Shown piece by piece: positions 19,708-34,000 of a DNA stretch of 64,000 bases; positions within the stretch are counted from its first letter, which is position 1; each line of letters begins with the position of its first letter. A model generated the notes under the pieces. It was not told the origin of the DNA. It searched no databases and saw only the letters and a program-made list of their open reading frames with translations. This stretch comes from Apostichopus japonicus (lineage: Eukaryota > Echinodermata > Holothuroidea > Aspidochirotida > Stichopodidae). The stretch covers positions 11,107,769 to 11,171,768 of the forward strand of contig NC_092572.1 in the NCBI RefSeq assembly GCF_037975245.1, written 5' to 3'. A program made the position numbers and the translations under genes.

Positions 19708-22561
19708 CAGAGCCGGATCCGAGTTTTCAAAAAAAAAGAAACAAAAAAAGGGGGTCCAATGAGAACCGCATCGAAGGCAGGAATGAGGCTGGAAGTGCCG
19801 AATGGGAGAGGTTTCATGAAGGATGTGTCACCCTACCCTTTTAGCAATATCTATACTATTATTCGGTCCTCAGATGCAATATAATGCAATGTTGAATTAA
19901 ATTTATGTTCAAGAATTTTCAGTTTGGAAGGTTAGTCTGTCCGGTATTTACGTTTTCAATCAAGAAATTATTTAAAAATATATATATATAGAAACGGACC
20001 ATTGCCCCTTTGAAATTCTTGAAAATTGGTGTCACTTCACTTTATATTTTTTAACAAGATTGTATGATTACGTTTCTAGCTTTTACACGTTTATCTTAAG
20101 AACTGGCGCCCCATTGCTCTCTTGAATGTAGATTAGAAAATTGCAGTGTAGTGCATTGTCTCTCGTGCACAGAATGTTTTGAGTTCCATCATTGGTTTTA
20201 AGCAAACAGGTTTGTTTAAAGGTTCGATTTCTTAGAGAAAACATTAGATTAGTTCCGGATCTTATTTGGTATTGCAATGAAAGATGTGTATCTCGTAGTT
20301 TGTTATTTATAGACTTTAAAGAAGCGTTTGATCGTTTAGAGAAGATTTATTAATCTTACTCTTACGTATTTTAACTTTTGTTCCCAAATTAAATCATAGG
20401 TCAATGTTCTGTATAGTAACAACATGTGTTTCGAACAATGGTTATTTATCTGGTTAGTTTATAGAGTTTCACATGGGACTCGACAAGGTTGTCCTCTTAG
20501 TCCCTATTTCTTTATTCTTTGCACTGAAAATTCTATGGTTTTTAATTAATTCTTATATGAGAATTAAAGTTATTACAATTTCAGGTTTTTTTTCCTAAAA
20601 TAACTCAGTATGCAGATGAAACTGTTGTATCAACTGATGGTTCTGATTCTTCTTTGGCAGAAGTCAATAAAGTGTTAATTTTTTTTGCAGTGCTTCGGGT
20701 CTTAAGATTAATTCAGAAAAATCTCAATTGTTCTTTTGCCAGTTTATCTTAGAACTACCCAGCGTACTTAAATCGTTTTAAATTTAGCAAGCGCTGTGAT
20801 TCTATAAAATATCTTGGAATTACATGTTCTCAACACAAAGAGGATTTCTTTTCAAGTTAATAATGTTCCTAAACTTTCTCGTATTAAACAATTGATTAAT
20901 CTTTGGTCTTCAATGGACCTTACACCAATAGGCAAGGTACTTATCATTAACACATTTGCTATTTCCCAGCTTGTATATTTGTTCACGGTGCTCCCTAATT
21001 CCCCAGATCCTTTTATGAAGGCTCTCAATAAGTTTCTCTATAATTTTATATGGAGTAATAAAACTGTTAAGGTTAAAAGTTCAGTTCTTTGTAATGATAA
21101 AGGGAATGGGGATAAAAAATGACAGATGCTAATACATCTGCAAATATTTTGAAGACAAGTTGGATGAAATTATATGTTGATGACTTGTATAGACATTGGA
21201 AGACTTTGTTTAGTTATGCTTTGCGTAACTATGGCGAACAATTTCTTTTTTTCATGTAATTTAAAAAAAGGTGATATTCATTTATCTATATGTTTTGTCC
21301 AGGAAGTTTGTGATGCCTGGGCAGAGTTTAATTTTTCCATTCCTGAATGGGATTATGTTAATCAATGTGTATTAAATAATAGTTTAATTAGAATTGATTA
21401 CCGTATTATTTACTTTGATGCTTTAAAGCAAACTAATGCGTGTTACATTGGTGACTTTTGTTGGGCGGAATGGCCTTATTCTAGTATATCGAGATTGTAT
21501 TAATAAATAAATATTATTAATTTCCTGATAATTCTTATTATCATGGTATAATTTTTGCGATTTATGTTAGTTGGAGGGTAAATTAAGGGAAAAAAGAAGG
21601 TTTAAATTTTCATGAGTGTTGTCTATTAACATTTTCTCTAACACAGAGTGCAGCGAATTTTGTGTATAGATCAGTTGCTTTAAAAATGTATGTTGTTCTT
21701 AGTTTCATAAAAAAAAATGGGAAGAAAAGGTTTTATGTAGAAATTTTAGTTGGAGTTTTATTTTTTTTTCTCTTCCTTTCATTGTAGTGCGGGAGGCTAA
21801 AATTCAGTATATTCAGTTTTGTTATTCGCAAAGAATTGTTGGAACAAATGAATTTTTGTTTCGTATTAATCTTAAAGATACTCCTTTTTGTTCTTTTTGT
21901 GGTTTGGAATACAAAAGATTTGAACATTTAGTTTGGAACTTGTTGGTTAACAGATTCTGGGATAACATTTGTGGAAAAGGTTAAAGAGAGACCCGTGAGA
22001 TGGATTTATTCACTGTGAATTTTGGGGTAACACAAGAGGGTGAATCTTTAAAAACCTTTTTCATTTTCTATGCCAAACATTTTATATTCATTTGTAAACA
22101 TAAAGGGGTTCCTCCCGATGACATAACATTTTAACGTAAATTCAGGTTTGTAATTGAGGTTGAAGTGTCTATTTTGGAAAAAACAGAACACATTTGAAAA
22201 GATTGCAAAATATAATTTTTTTTTTCAATTGTGCGTGAGGGTACGTAAGAGATGTTAACATTATGTTGATTCAAAGTTTATTATTATTAAGATGATTTAA
22301 AATCTTTTACTTACATTTTTGTGTTCAATGTTTGTTCACCAAGCAATGAATGAACGAATAAATGTGATGCAAAAAAGAGCATAAAGTAACGAATGCATGT
22401 TTAAATATATCTAACAGGCTACCACCAACTTCAGAAATGAACCTCTCATCACTGATGGATGGTGCACCTTCCTACAAACGTCAGCAGTTTAGGGTATAAG
22501 TATTTTCACTCCTGAAAAAAGGGGGTCCGGGCTCCTTGAAGCACCCCTGGAACCGCCGCTG
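19708..22561. mobile_element. hAT-like element with nested LINE, inserted in the satellite
   Basis: Left end CAGAGCCGGATCC and right end (reverse-complemented) CAGCGGCGGTTCC agree at 10 of 13 bases. AACAT stands on both sides (19703-19707 and 22562-22566); removing the element with one AACAT restores the satellite reading GTAAACATGTAACAT. GGGGGTCC follows an A-run near both ends. A LINE fragment fills most of the interior. A 5-bp duplication fits some hAT subgroups rather than the usual 8 bp. Confidence 0.7.
20085..22140 (+). pseudogene. Dead LINE reverse transcriptase (L1/Tx1-like)
   Basis: Read across frames, + strand order is: NWRPIALLN (20101), FIDFKEAFDRL (about 20308), GTRQGCPLSPYFFIL (about 20472), QYADETVV (about 20606), KYLGITC (20805), IGKVLIINTFAISQLVYL (about 20927), then IQYIQFCYSQRIVGTNEFL and FCSFCGLE..EHLVW (21799-21950). 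These are the RT fingers, palm motifs and the C-terminal Cys motif of LINE ORF2. Many frameshifts and stops separate them, and the usual catalytic YADD reads YADE. It is therefore inactive. No GAG-like ORF is visible; the 5' part is missing. Confidence 0.85.
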
Positions 22562-22566
22562 AACAT

Positions 22567-24150
22567 GTAACATACAAACATTATTACACGAGTGTTTTTA
22601 ATCTGAGTACATCAAAGTTGTATCTATTTCAAATTCCGTTCCATATACATATCACATCAAATCATTATTACACGAGTGTATTTAATTTTAAACCATCAAA
22701 GCACTTCCTTTTCCATGCCTGTTAAATAAACATATAACATCCAAACTATATGACATTAGTGGTTTAATCTGATTACATCAAAATTAATTTCCTTTTTGAA
22801 TTCCGTTATATAAACATATACCATTAACACATTATTTCACGAATGTTTTTAATCTCAAAGCATCAACGCACTTTCCTTTTTCCATTTCAGTTAAATAAAC
22901 ATATAACATCCAACATTACGACATTAGTGTTTAATTCTGAGTACATCAAAATTAATTTCCTTTTTGAATTCCGTTATATAAACATATACCATTAACACAT
23001 TATTTCACGAATTTTTTTAATCTCAATGCATCAACGCACTTTCCTTTTCCATTTCAGTTAAATAAACATATAACATCCAACATTATGACATTATTGTTTT
23101 AATCTGAGTACATCATAATTAATTTCCTTTTTGAATTCCGTTCTATAAACATATACCATTAACATATTATTACACGAATTTTTTTAAATCTCAATGCATC
23201 AACACACTTTTCTTTTCCATTTCAGTTAAATAAGCATATAACATTCAAACATTATGACATTATTGTTTTAATCTGAGTACATCAAAATTAATTTCCTTTT
23301 TGAATTCCGTTCTATAAACATATACCATTAACACATTATTTCACGAACGTTTTTAATCTCAATGCATCAACACACTTTCCTTTTCCATTTCAGTTAATAA
23401 GCATATAACATCCAAACATTATGACATTAGTGTTTTAAGTCTGGGTACATCAAAATTAATTTCCTTTTTGAATTCCGTTCTATAAACATATAACATCAAC
23501 ACATTATTACACGAATGTTTTTAATCTTAAAACATCAAAGCAGTTTCATTTCTAGTTAAATAAAGATATAACATCCAAACATTATGACATCAGTGTTTTA
23601 AGTCTAAGTACTTAATGTAAATTACTTTTCGAATTCCGTTCCATAAACGTATAACATCCAAACACTATTACACCAGTGCTTTTAATGTTAATGCATCGGC
23701 GCACTTACCTTTTCCATTGCAATTAAATAAACATATAACATCCAAATTATATGACATTAATGTTTTTAGTCTGAGTACATCAAAATTAATTTTCTTTTCG
23801 AATTCCGTTCTATAAACATATACCATTAACACATTATTACACGAATGTTTTTAGTCTTAAAACATCAAAGCATTTTCATTTTCATTTCTAGTTAAATAAA
23901 CATATAACATCCAAATATTATGACATCAGTGTTTTAAGTCTGAGTACTATATTACTTTTCGAATTCCGTTCCATAAACGTTTAACATACAAACATTATTA
24001 CACGAGTGCTTTTAATCTGAGTACATGAACGTGTTTTCCTTTTCGAATTCCGTTCCATAAACATATAACATCAACATATTATACATTAGTGTTTTTTTTT
24101 CTCCGGGTACATCACAGTAAATTACTTTTCGAATCCGTTCCATCATCCGT
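22567..24150. repeat. Satellite array, about 168-bp dimer of two 84-bp halves
   Basis: GAATTCCGTT recurs at about 22798, 22968, 23133, 23302, 23470, 23631, 23800 and 23961 (spacing 161-170) and again at 24045 (84). Each period holds two related halves: one with ATAAACATATACCATTAACA, one starting CATTTCAGTTAAATAAACAT. The pattern is a higher-order dimer with small indels. Confidence 0.9.
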
Positions 24151-24801
24151 TCCATCATTGATATTTGTACTTGTATAATTCATGCTCGATGAACGTTAAC
24201 GCATTATTAGGTAAAACTAGACAACTCTCTGTTTCGTGAAACATAAAAAGTAGTGCATACCTAATCAGCATATGTTTCAGCATGGACTATTATATATATC
24301 ATATAATCAACTCATCGAAACAAAATAACGCAATTGTTATATTCCTTTCTTTCGTTCTTGTTTCCTTTGTTATTTAAGTTATTTATTAAGACTGCCTTAG
24401 TTTTTGGGACTCGTCTACACGTTTCTTCGCTAACACTTTCCTGTGAGATATCGTCGACTTTTTGTGTCTACATATTTATAAATGTTCATGCATTGCTCAC
24501 AGTTCTGAGCATTTATCTTCTGCATTGTATATATATGTACAAACAGTAAACGACTGGAATACAGTTTTGAAACTAAATATCCTAGATATGAATATATTTC
24601 AAAAATACCTAGACAATTGTCAACATTGCAAATTGCTTTATAATTTCTTTTCCACCAAATGCTATAAATCAGTGTCATATTCTAACCATCCCTTATCAAA
24701 TTATACTAAATATTTGCTACAATTCTTTTTCGACAACCAAAGAGATTTAGATTGCAGTACATGAAACAAAGATATCGTCTTTACATACTCTGATGATAAC
24801 A

Positions 24802-24843
<42 letters not shown>

Positions 24844-26308
24844 CCGGTGTGTATATGCGTGCATGGTAGAGAAACCTGTAACGTGGTGTTAGTGGCTGCT
24901 TACTACTGAATAATATAATTCATTTTTTTCAAGGGGCACGTAACAGCCATACTGCAACACGCGCATATAGGTTGGGACAATGTCCTAGTAAAGTGTCAGG
25001 TCATATTACCTATTTTAGAATTATGTGACGACCATATTAAAACATGACGAATTGGGATTTACACTTTAGAGCACATATTAAAGCACTTTGGATAGCATTT
25101 TTCTACTTTACTGTTGATTATTGCAAGTGTAAGTAGCCAGTGTGGGCTACTCCATGTCCAAGTCGTGAAGATTGCCTTACGAGTTTTCTTTTCCGAATTT
25201 TCATGTTAAACCTACTTCATTGTTATTACTCCTCTGATAGTTGTCATACTAAATGCTAATTTCATTTATATTTCATACCACTAGCTTAAACATGACTTTA
25301 ATGTACCTAACGGTTTTGACCAAGTTAGTATCATAGTTATAAATATAATTTATTGTTTACCATATTTAAATCCAATTTTTTTACTTGCACGCGTTGATAA
25401 AGCAGACTGATATTTTATTGATATTTCTGGTGATTTCATGATGGGCAAAATGAGGATCAAGAAGATTGCTCCAAAGGCTTCTTTACCATTTAGATAAATC
25501 ACTAATTAAGCACAAGTAACGATTTACAAGAAGTATAGACAATTCACAGACAATCAGATCTCATCTCAAAATTGAGATATATGACCATTACAATGTGATC
25601 ACTTTGAAGGCACATCCATCATCATACACCTGGGTGGGTTTTAATTTCACTAACTTGACCTTCGACATGTTACATGTATTTATACACTCTTAACTTGTTG
25701 TCATAACAATATTCACTCAAATGCCAGCAGTGTTCTTTTATCCCCTAAATTCACCAACGTTGCATTTGTTCAGGTTGACATCGAAGCAACACAATCAAAT
25801 ATTATTTTTTGATAACATATCGTAACATTTTTCATACGGCTTCTGTCACTTTTCCTAAAAATGAAACGAGCTCATATTGACTTACTATGGAATGAACAGC
25901 AACAAATAATTCCATACTATTTTTCAGAATTGTATATCATTTTTGTGACCTAATTGCTTATTACAACAGTAAATATCTAAAATTAGAAATCTTTTAAGTT
26001 CATATCCCGAGTATATCGAAACTGTTTTCCGTCATTTATTAACGCCGTCAGAATTTCATAACGGAAGTGTCCTTGAAAAACAATGCTTTTGCATTGTTCT
26101 GTGTTTTTAATTTATTTTATCATTTTTGGAAACAAATCATGTCGATTGTCTTCTTATATAAACGGATTTCTACTTGGTGTTAGACATCATAGTTGTCATT
26201 TAGTCACGACAAGCAATCGAAGTATAGTTTAAGCATACTACAGTTGCACATATGCATTTGCATGTTCATACATACATCTAGCTAATTTCATTGTGTATTC
26301 GCCAGTTG

Positions 26309-26497
<189 letters not shown>

Positions 26498-26633
26498 ATA
26501 TAATGGTGGCCAATGTTCACAAAGAGTGCTCTACGCCAAGGCAACTCTGAGTTGCCTGATGATCGGTGCGCGAGCCGTACTCGTGAAACTCCGAGTAGCA
26601 GTATGATGGTATTTTAGTTAAGTATATTATGTG

Positions 26634-26716
26634 ATATATATATATATATATATATATACTATATTTACTATATATATATATATATATATATATAGTAAAT
26701 ATAGTATATATAGTAA
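26634..26716. repeat. (TA)n with nested TAGTAAATATAG inverted repeat
   Basis: Two TA runs separated by CTATATTTACTA, followed by TAGTAAATATAG, its exact reverse complement. The whole can fold into a long AT hairpin. Confidence 0.8.
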
Positions 26717-27922
26717 ATTCCAATAGAAACAGATTGAATCGTTTTCTCACTAACCAGAAACATGAAGCGTAAAAGCTCATGAACGTACAGGTCACCGTAT
26801 GACATTATTCTGCGGTGACTACCGCGAACGCGAAACAATAACAATGGACTTGTAACGTACTTCTCGTAAGAAAGTGAAGCATTCATTAACTTCACACTTC
26901 CTATAAACATGCAGCTACTAGAGAAAGAAATGGTTGATTAGAGCTTTTCACACATTTGTTAACTCAAGTTGGGAAGCAATTATTCAATTAAAATTAATTT
27001 ATTTAAATATTTACTCCACAAACACTTATACACAAGCGAAGGGAACACCACGGTAAAAATAGCGCCTGGTAGATGACACTTATTCCATATACGAGTTTCA
27101 AAAGTTAAAAATGCGATAACTTTTACCGTTTCAGTACGATATATTCATGCCTATAATACATATCGTCCGTACGTGTTAGTTTGCATCACTAAGTAAGCTC
27201 CGTGCGTATGTTCTTGTCGTTGGTTCTGCTAAAGAGAACTAAGACACACAGGGTCTATTGTACATGTACTCTTTTGTAATATTATCTTTTTTCCCTGCAT
27301 CTATGGGGTAAATCACGGCTGAAGATATACAATTGAATATGCACACGGGGCAATTGTGGCTATTGAGTTTAGGCATATATCAAACTTAGGGAAACTTTAC
27401 CTTTAAAGGTTCTCTGCATAGACAATACTGCCTATAGCAAGTCTTTCCGGGTGCTACTTACAAAATTAATCTAAAGCCTGCCACGTTTTTTTGTCGGTGT
27501 GATGACTGGGAAACGAAAAGAAACTTAAATTTCGGTTTTCAGAAGTGTTTTTGTAACCTCCTACTATACAATTAGTTGGCAGTTTGATTTTAAAAGTATG
27601 ACAGAGTGTCGTATCGGCGTAGTGTATTGCTTGATCGTAGGTTTTCCTCAACCGAATCCGCACATGCACAGGGTGACCTTCAGTCACATGAGCGCTGAGG
27701 AATTTTTGCGAAAAGAGCAAATTTCTTGTCCAAAAGTGTTAGGTTTGATCAAGTTTTACCGAGCCGCAAGAGAAAATAATACAATGTGCCATACATCAAT
27801 GGAAAGAAGCATGTGTAAATATTCAATGTAACATAAATTTGAACGTATTAGAGGATGTCGATAAACCACCAGCTATGCCTTTTAAGATAACAGCCATACA
27901 ATTTGTTCTGATTGTAAACATT

Positions 27923-28056
27923 TTAAAAGTCAATACTCTCCTCGCAGAGAACATAATTAATATCGTTATCTGAACAGTCGTCAGTTCGTGTTATACTCTT
28001 CGCAGACTCATTGATACTAAAACGTGTACATGCTCCCTGGGTCATATCTTCCGGAA
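27923..28056 (-). CDS. Lectin gene exon 9: C-terminal tail
   Basis: Acceptor TATTTGCAG, phase 1 in. Reads [18 protein letters not shown], three Cys in all, then stop TAA. Ends the chain with total length divisible by three, supporting the model. Confidence 0.7.
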
Positions 28057-31000
28057 CTGCAAATATGAAAATAAAAATGATATCGATATATCTATATATA
28101 TATAAATAAATAAATATAATTAGACAAAAGCAGAGAAATCCTAATTGAAAAAAAGCAATGCAACTTACACTTACCTAGCGTCATACTTCCATTGTTGGCC
28201 CAAAAATTGCACTAAGGCATCAACGTGATCCATGTGGCTTGAATATTTTATTTCCTTCTCTCAACATGCTGATACAAGTTTTGGACATTCTCATATAAAT
28301 CTCGACATATATATATACAGTTTTGGGCATTAACGAAACGATGGCGCGCGCCGATGTGCCAAAATTATAGCATGACGTCAATATTGTATCTAGCAAGAAA
28401 TGTTGACATTACCAATGTAGTAGTGGCATGCTGTTGCAAGTTTTCGACATGCTGATGTTGAATTTGACATGTTGATAGACGTAATGACATATTGGTATTT
28501 TGTTTCGACATGTTCATATGGAATTGTAACATGGTGATATCGAATTGGACATATATATATTAACTTGGACACTTCACTTTCTTTTTCGACATTTATGGAA
28601 CGTTTGGCTCTCCGTAGAAACGTTTAATTGAACGTTATCTTTTTGCTGTACAAAATAAACATACCAGCACTACACGTTTGAGGATTGTTTTTAATATTGA
28701 CAACTGAAGTAACGTTAGGCCGGATATAGTCAACAACTTTGATGTAAGAGATTCAATGAGAAGTTAATAGAAAACAGTATCATCTTAACTAATACTTACC
28801 ACATTCATATGAAACTTCAAGGTATTTGTATGTGTTTGGACATGGATCATTTTTGAATGTCGCCCAGTTTGCTGTTACGCTACATGTTATATGATCTTGA
28901 CATGTGTCAGTCACAACTTTGTATGAATTGGTCGAGTTGCAACTAAACATCTATAAAAGAGCAAATTAAAAGCACATAAAGTATATAATAGTACTTCGAT
29001 ATGTTTTAGCAATATAACTACCAAAAGAAAGTAAAACACAATTCACATATTTAATCTTTACGGCCATTTACTGCTTTTCAGTATTCCTTTTGAATTTTCC
29101 AACCTGTAAGTGTATTACAGATAGTAGGTCATGAATATTACGACAAGTACATAGTACAAGTGGATGTGTGTGTGTGTGGGCGCTGGCGTGAGGGGGTAGG
29201 AATCAATGTGGAGAGAGGGGTTAGAGCTTCGGGTGAGGGTGTGTGATCGTGCCATCATGTATTTACGAATTCATCACACGACTCTGGTGGGTCTGTAATG
29301 GCGACTTAGAATCAGGAAGCGTAGATGGTCAAGATAATAGTGGCGAGGACTACGTTTTAGTTTATCTATATTACTGAGGTATATTTCGTGCACGGGTAAT
29401 AGTGCCATGTTTGATAGTGTATGGATGTTGTTTATATGACTTGCAATGTCTCCCTTTTATTGTTCAAATTGATTTTATATTTTGGATAGAGATCGAAAGC
29501 TTTTAACGTAAAATTTACAACATACATGAATAGGAAGTGTTATTACAGTTTATGACAACACACTTAGGAGAGGTTTATGATAGTGGATATATTTGACTAA
29601 ATTAAACTTAATTATGAATTTATAATATATATTTAACACACTTTCGCCGGTTTTCTCTATATATGAGCATTTGATCTAATAACATTGTGAAACTACTAAC
29701 TTTTAGTTCTAGCAAAATAATTGTACGTTTGTCTTAAATAATTTGAAATAAGCATTATCAAATTATCAGCATGTACGTTTTTAGCAAACTAATATAAGTT
29801 AATACATGCCATTTAAAAGTATTGGAAATAACAAAACGATCAGCGAAGTGGGACACATCGGAACCATCCTTAGAGGTGCATCGAGTAAACTGGCTTTGTT
29901 AAATTTATCATTGAAATGTATGATGATGTCTATAATAGCCAAGTAATGTGCAGATGATATATTTACTTTCCATGCCAGAAGCCTAAACTAATTTCCGTTA
30001 TAGTTTAAGTAAAATTATTGGTAAAGTTGGATGGATCACATTAACAAATGACACCGTAAGGTGACGCTGCAAAGTATCGGACATACTTACCTTTATAGAC
30101 GTATCATGACAGAACTCGCTACCATGCATCCTCCCATATAAAGCATGTCGTATATTAATAGAATGTCCATGGTCACATGTGATTGCTACTTTATTGCCTT
30201 CACATGCAAATGTTGTATCTGCAAAGTTGAAAAGAAAGCATATTAACTAACAAAATGTCAAAATAGTTCCAGGTTTACAATATGCTCACAACCAAGTAAA
30301 CATATAATGTAATAAAAAGTATAATTTCTTCATTGATAGATGCAGGTTTCTTGCATCTTTGACATCAGTATGTAATATTATTTTTATACTGTTTTATTGC
30401 GTACCGGATAAAATGCCCTATATCATAGGGTAAAGGGTACGGTGGTGTTATGCTACAAAGCCTACCAATTACCAATTGCCGATATCTGAAAAACAAATAG
30501 TATCCTGCTGTTTTGTGTTCAAGTAAATGTTAAATGATTTGTTAAATGTTCAATCACTTACATTATAACGGTTGCTACAGTTAAATAACGATAATTGACG
30601 AAAAATTATACTCGAAACTTAGGAACGACTGCTATGAACCATCTACATGAACAGCTTGCATCTTAAACCGCATTATTCTGGGAGTTAGCTTTAGATCATT
30701 TCAAAGTAATATCGTTAAATCCATTTGAACACGTCCCAGGAATACGCTTAATTCTTGGAAAGTTATTCATTATATCTGTAAGTGACGTACAGAAAAGTAA
30801 TTCAATAAAATTCTTACTATTGCATCCATGGTATTCAAACCTTATTTTGCTTGGTGACACCAATTTTAACCCGATCATCTTAACAACCTTCCAGTTGTTG
30901 ATGTTGTGGCTTGAAAATGGGTCTTTAGAGTAGGGGTATCCCCTCCCTTTCGATAAGCTTGTCCTTTGATTACAGATGCCAATTTGCAGAACGATGTTAT

Positions 31001-34000
31001 ATTTACAATTTTTTTTTCGACCATTCAATAACATTTTCGTGATCCCCGGTTGGATATATTAGGAAGTTAGAGTGTCTTGAAAAAACATACGAAGTAGCTC
31101 CTGTCATCTTTTGGGTGAAATTAGTTGTTTGGATACCACCTAAAGTGAAATTATTAACAAAATAGACATGTGTGCCACGTAATTCTAGGAAAATCTTAAC
31201 CAGATCTCTATTCATTTGCTTGAATAAAATATCTGATAAGCGTCTTGGATAAGCTATTGTCGTTGCGGATAGTATTTAACTATATAAAACGAATGCACTT
31301 AACGTAAATAGGGGCAGACAATAAGTAGGCTTATTATTTCGTTTTAGCGTCACATCGTTGTATTGCTGTTAGTGTTATGTTATAATGCATTTTATGTAAT
31401 GAAGCCTTCTCTCTAAGTCCCTTTGTAATTAAATTAACCAATACAATTGTAGGTATTTTATTAACCAATATTGGTTGCCAGTCAATATTGTTGCCAGTTT
31501 CAAACAAGACATTTTAACCTATAAAACTCCGAATAAATAAAAGCCTTGCTGTTCGTAGGATTAATCATATCTATTGCAGTCATTTCTCAATATCTAGGAA
31601 CTCAAGTATTTTTACCTATAATTAAGTGTACTAACAGATAATGCGAAATGCCTCGTATTCATCACATTATAGAAAAAAATATATATGGAAAGTGGATCTG
31701 ACGCTTGATGTTTAATCTATACATAGGCAACTTGAAGGGGGTACCTCTATAAATGATATCCATATATACTTACGATGCAATAAGATACCAACATCACGGA
31801 ACTTCATATAGGGGCGGATCCATTTAAATAGGGACGGAATGGCAAAGGGGGTTGTTAACCCGGCTAGCCTTTTGGAGGGCTAAGGGGTTCTTCCACAGGA
31901 ACAAATAAAAAAATAGGAACTCAAAATGCGGCATTATGGGGTATATCTGGACTATAAATTACGTCTATAATATGGTCTAAAAGCAAAGTTACGCCAATGA
32001 CTACATTTTAAATGCGTGTCAGATTGACAATTAGGCAGTATACAGGACCCGAAACGCCCCCACCCCCTCTTTGAACATAGCCTGCAGATTTTCCTAATGC
32101 CTACCAGCAGTACAATCTCCCCAGATGTTGACATCAGCAGACAGATCAAATGTCCCATAAACATGATTGCTTTCATCGAAAGAACCAAAGCAAGCCAGAT
32201 GGGACTTGGTCGAGATATGTTTACAGCACTCTTTGGCATCATTCCGAGCCACATTGGGTCGATGAATTAAACAATAGCTGCTTTTGCCAATCGGCTTCCA
32301 ATCGCAACTGGTGCAATCTGTGGAAAACGGTAAAACGTATTATACAGAACAGTCCCTCCGTTTCCATCAATGATGGATACAGTCATCTCGATCCAGATGT
32401 GGCGGATGAATATGTTCAAGGAGATTTTATAACTGCGTGTCAGATTGACAATTAGGCAGTATACAGGACCCGAAACGCCCCCCCCCCCCCTCTTTGAACA
32501 TAGCCGGCAGCTTACAACGTAAGGGGATCATGACGACACCATTGCTAGTACCATTATTTTTATTCTTTCGCGTTAGTTCAGACTCGATTGGAAAACTCTG
32601 TGTGACAACCAATCTCTCGATTTGGTTAATTGATTTTCTTTATGTAAGATTGACAGAACCCACCACTCTCAAATCTTAATGTTAGAACTTGACTGATTTA
32701 TTCAGAAGATAATTCTTTAAAATGCTCGACAAGGCAGAAGTGAGTAATGAACCGAATCAGTCAGGTTCTTTGAAATAATTTGCATACTTTTTAATGTAAG
32801 ATTAGACCTGCTGTATGTGCAGTGAACAAATGTTGCTCAGTTTTGCAACACTTGTTATTTGAACAGAAACCATTAAAGAAAAACGTTTACGCTCTCTAAA
32901 TATTTATATCATTCATGAGCATTCCATATTACTTTTTTCCTGTTATATGGCTGAAGCTACACCACATCATGATAGCAACATGCATAACACAACCTATTAC
33001 AAAGAAGTGAAGATCAAGAATTTGATCCTTTTTATAGTATGACAACAAATTTTATTGTAAACAGGAAAATATTAAAGTTTAAAGCAACCGCAGCAGAGGA
33101 CATTAATGATAGTTTACAAAATTGACATTATTTCACAGACAATTTAACACCGTCTCAAATGTTTACAAACATTGGCAATTCAAGCTCAATAATTCAATTC
33201 TTACCAGAATTTTTTTCATAGGACAACAAATTCCATTGTAACCAGAAAAATATCAAATGTTAAAGCTATCCCATCAGATGTCTTTCAAGATAATTTACAT
33301 TATTTCACAGACAATTTAACACTGTCTCAATTGTTTACAAACATTGGCAAGTCAAGCTCAATAATTCAATTCTTACCAGAATTTTTTTTCATAGGACAAC
33401 AAATTCCATTGTAACCAGAAAAATATCAAATGTTAAAGCTATCCCATCAGATGTCTTTCAAGATAATTTACATTATTTCACAGACAATTTAACACCGCTC
33501 ATATGCTCTGATAAGAAGTCTTGGTTTTCAAATGCTGAATTTGGTGGCTTCTTTTTTTTTATACATATTGTGAAATATGCTGACCAGTAGGACCAACATT
33601 GAATCGCATAAATCAACCGAGGCAGACGAAATTTGAACAAAAGTTATAAAAATAGAAGAAGAATATAATTTGCATTGTGTCTGCTCTGTACATAACGAAC
33701 ATCGACATCAAGTCCTCGCTGAGTTCACCTTCAATTTTGGTAAAAGTATTATTGTATCTTGCAAGCAAAACAGTATGCCAGACTCTCAAATTGTAGACAC
33801 TTTACTTGATGTAAAGTGACAGCCTATAATATTCCCACTATATTTCTTTAAATAAATCTGTCCTGCCGATTCCATTTTACAATAGCCCTATAACCTTCGC
33901 AAACACAATACATCGTTCCTATCATAAACGCATAAAGGAGGTCTTTCTGTAATGTATGTATTCTACAATATACCCATAGCATGTACATGTTACAGTTAAT

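Noticed and set aside
22567-24150. CRISPR-like array
   Set aside because: The spacers are as conserved as the repeats; this is a eukaryotic satellite.
32105-32317. Firm call of a C-type lectin domain
   Set aside because: SHLACF is suggestive, but the usual WIG and final Cys pattern are missing and the exon is self-contained, so I left it as an unassigned Cys-rich module.
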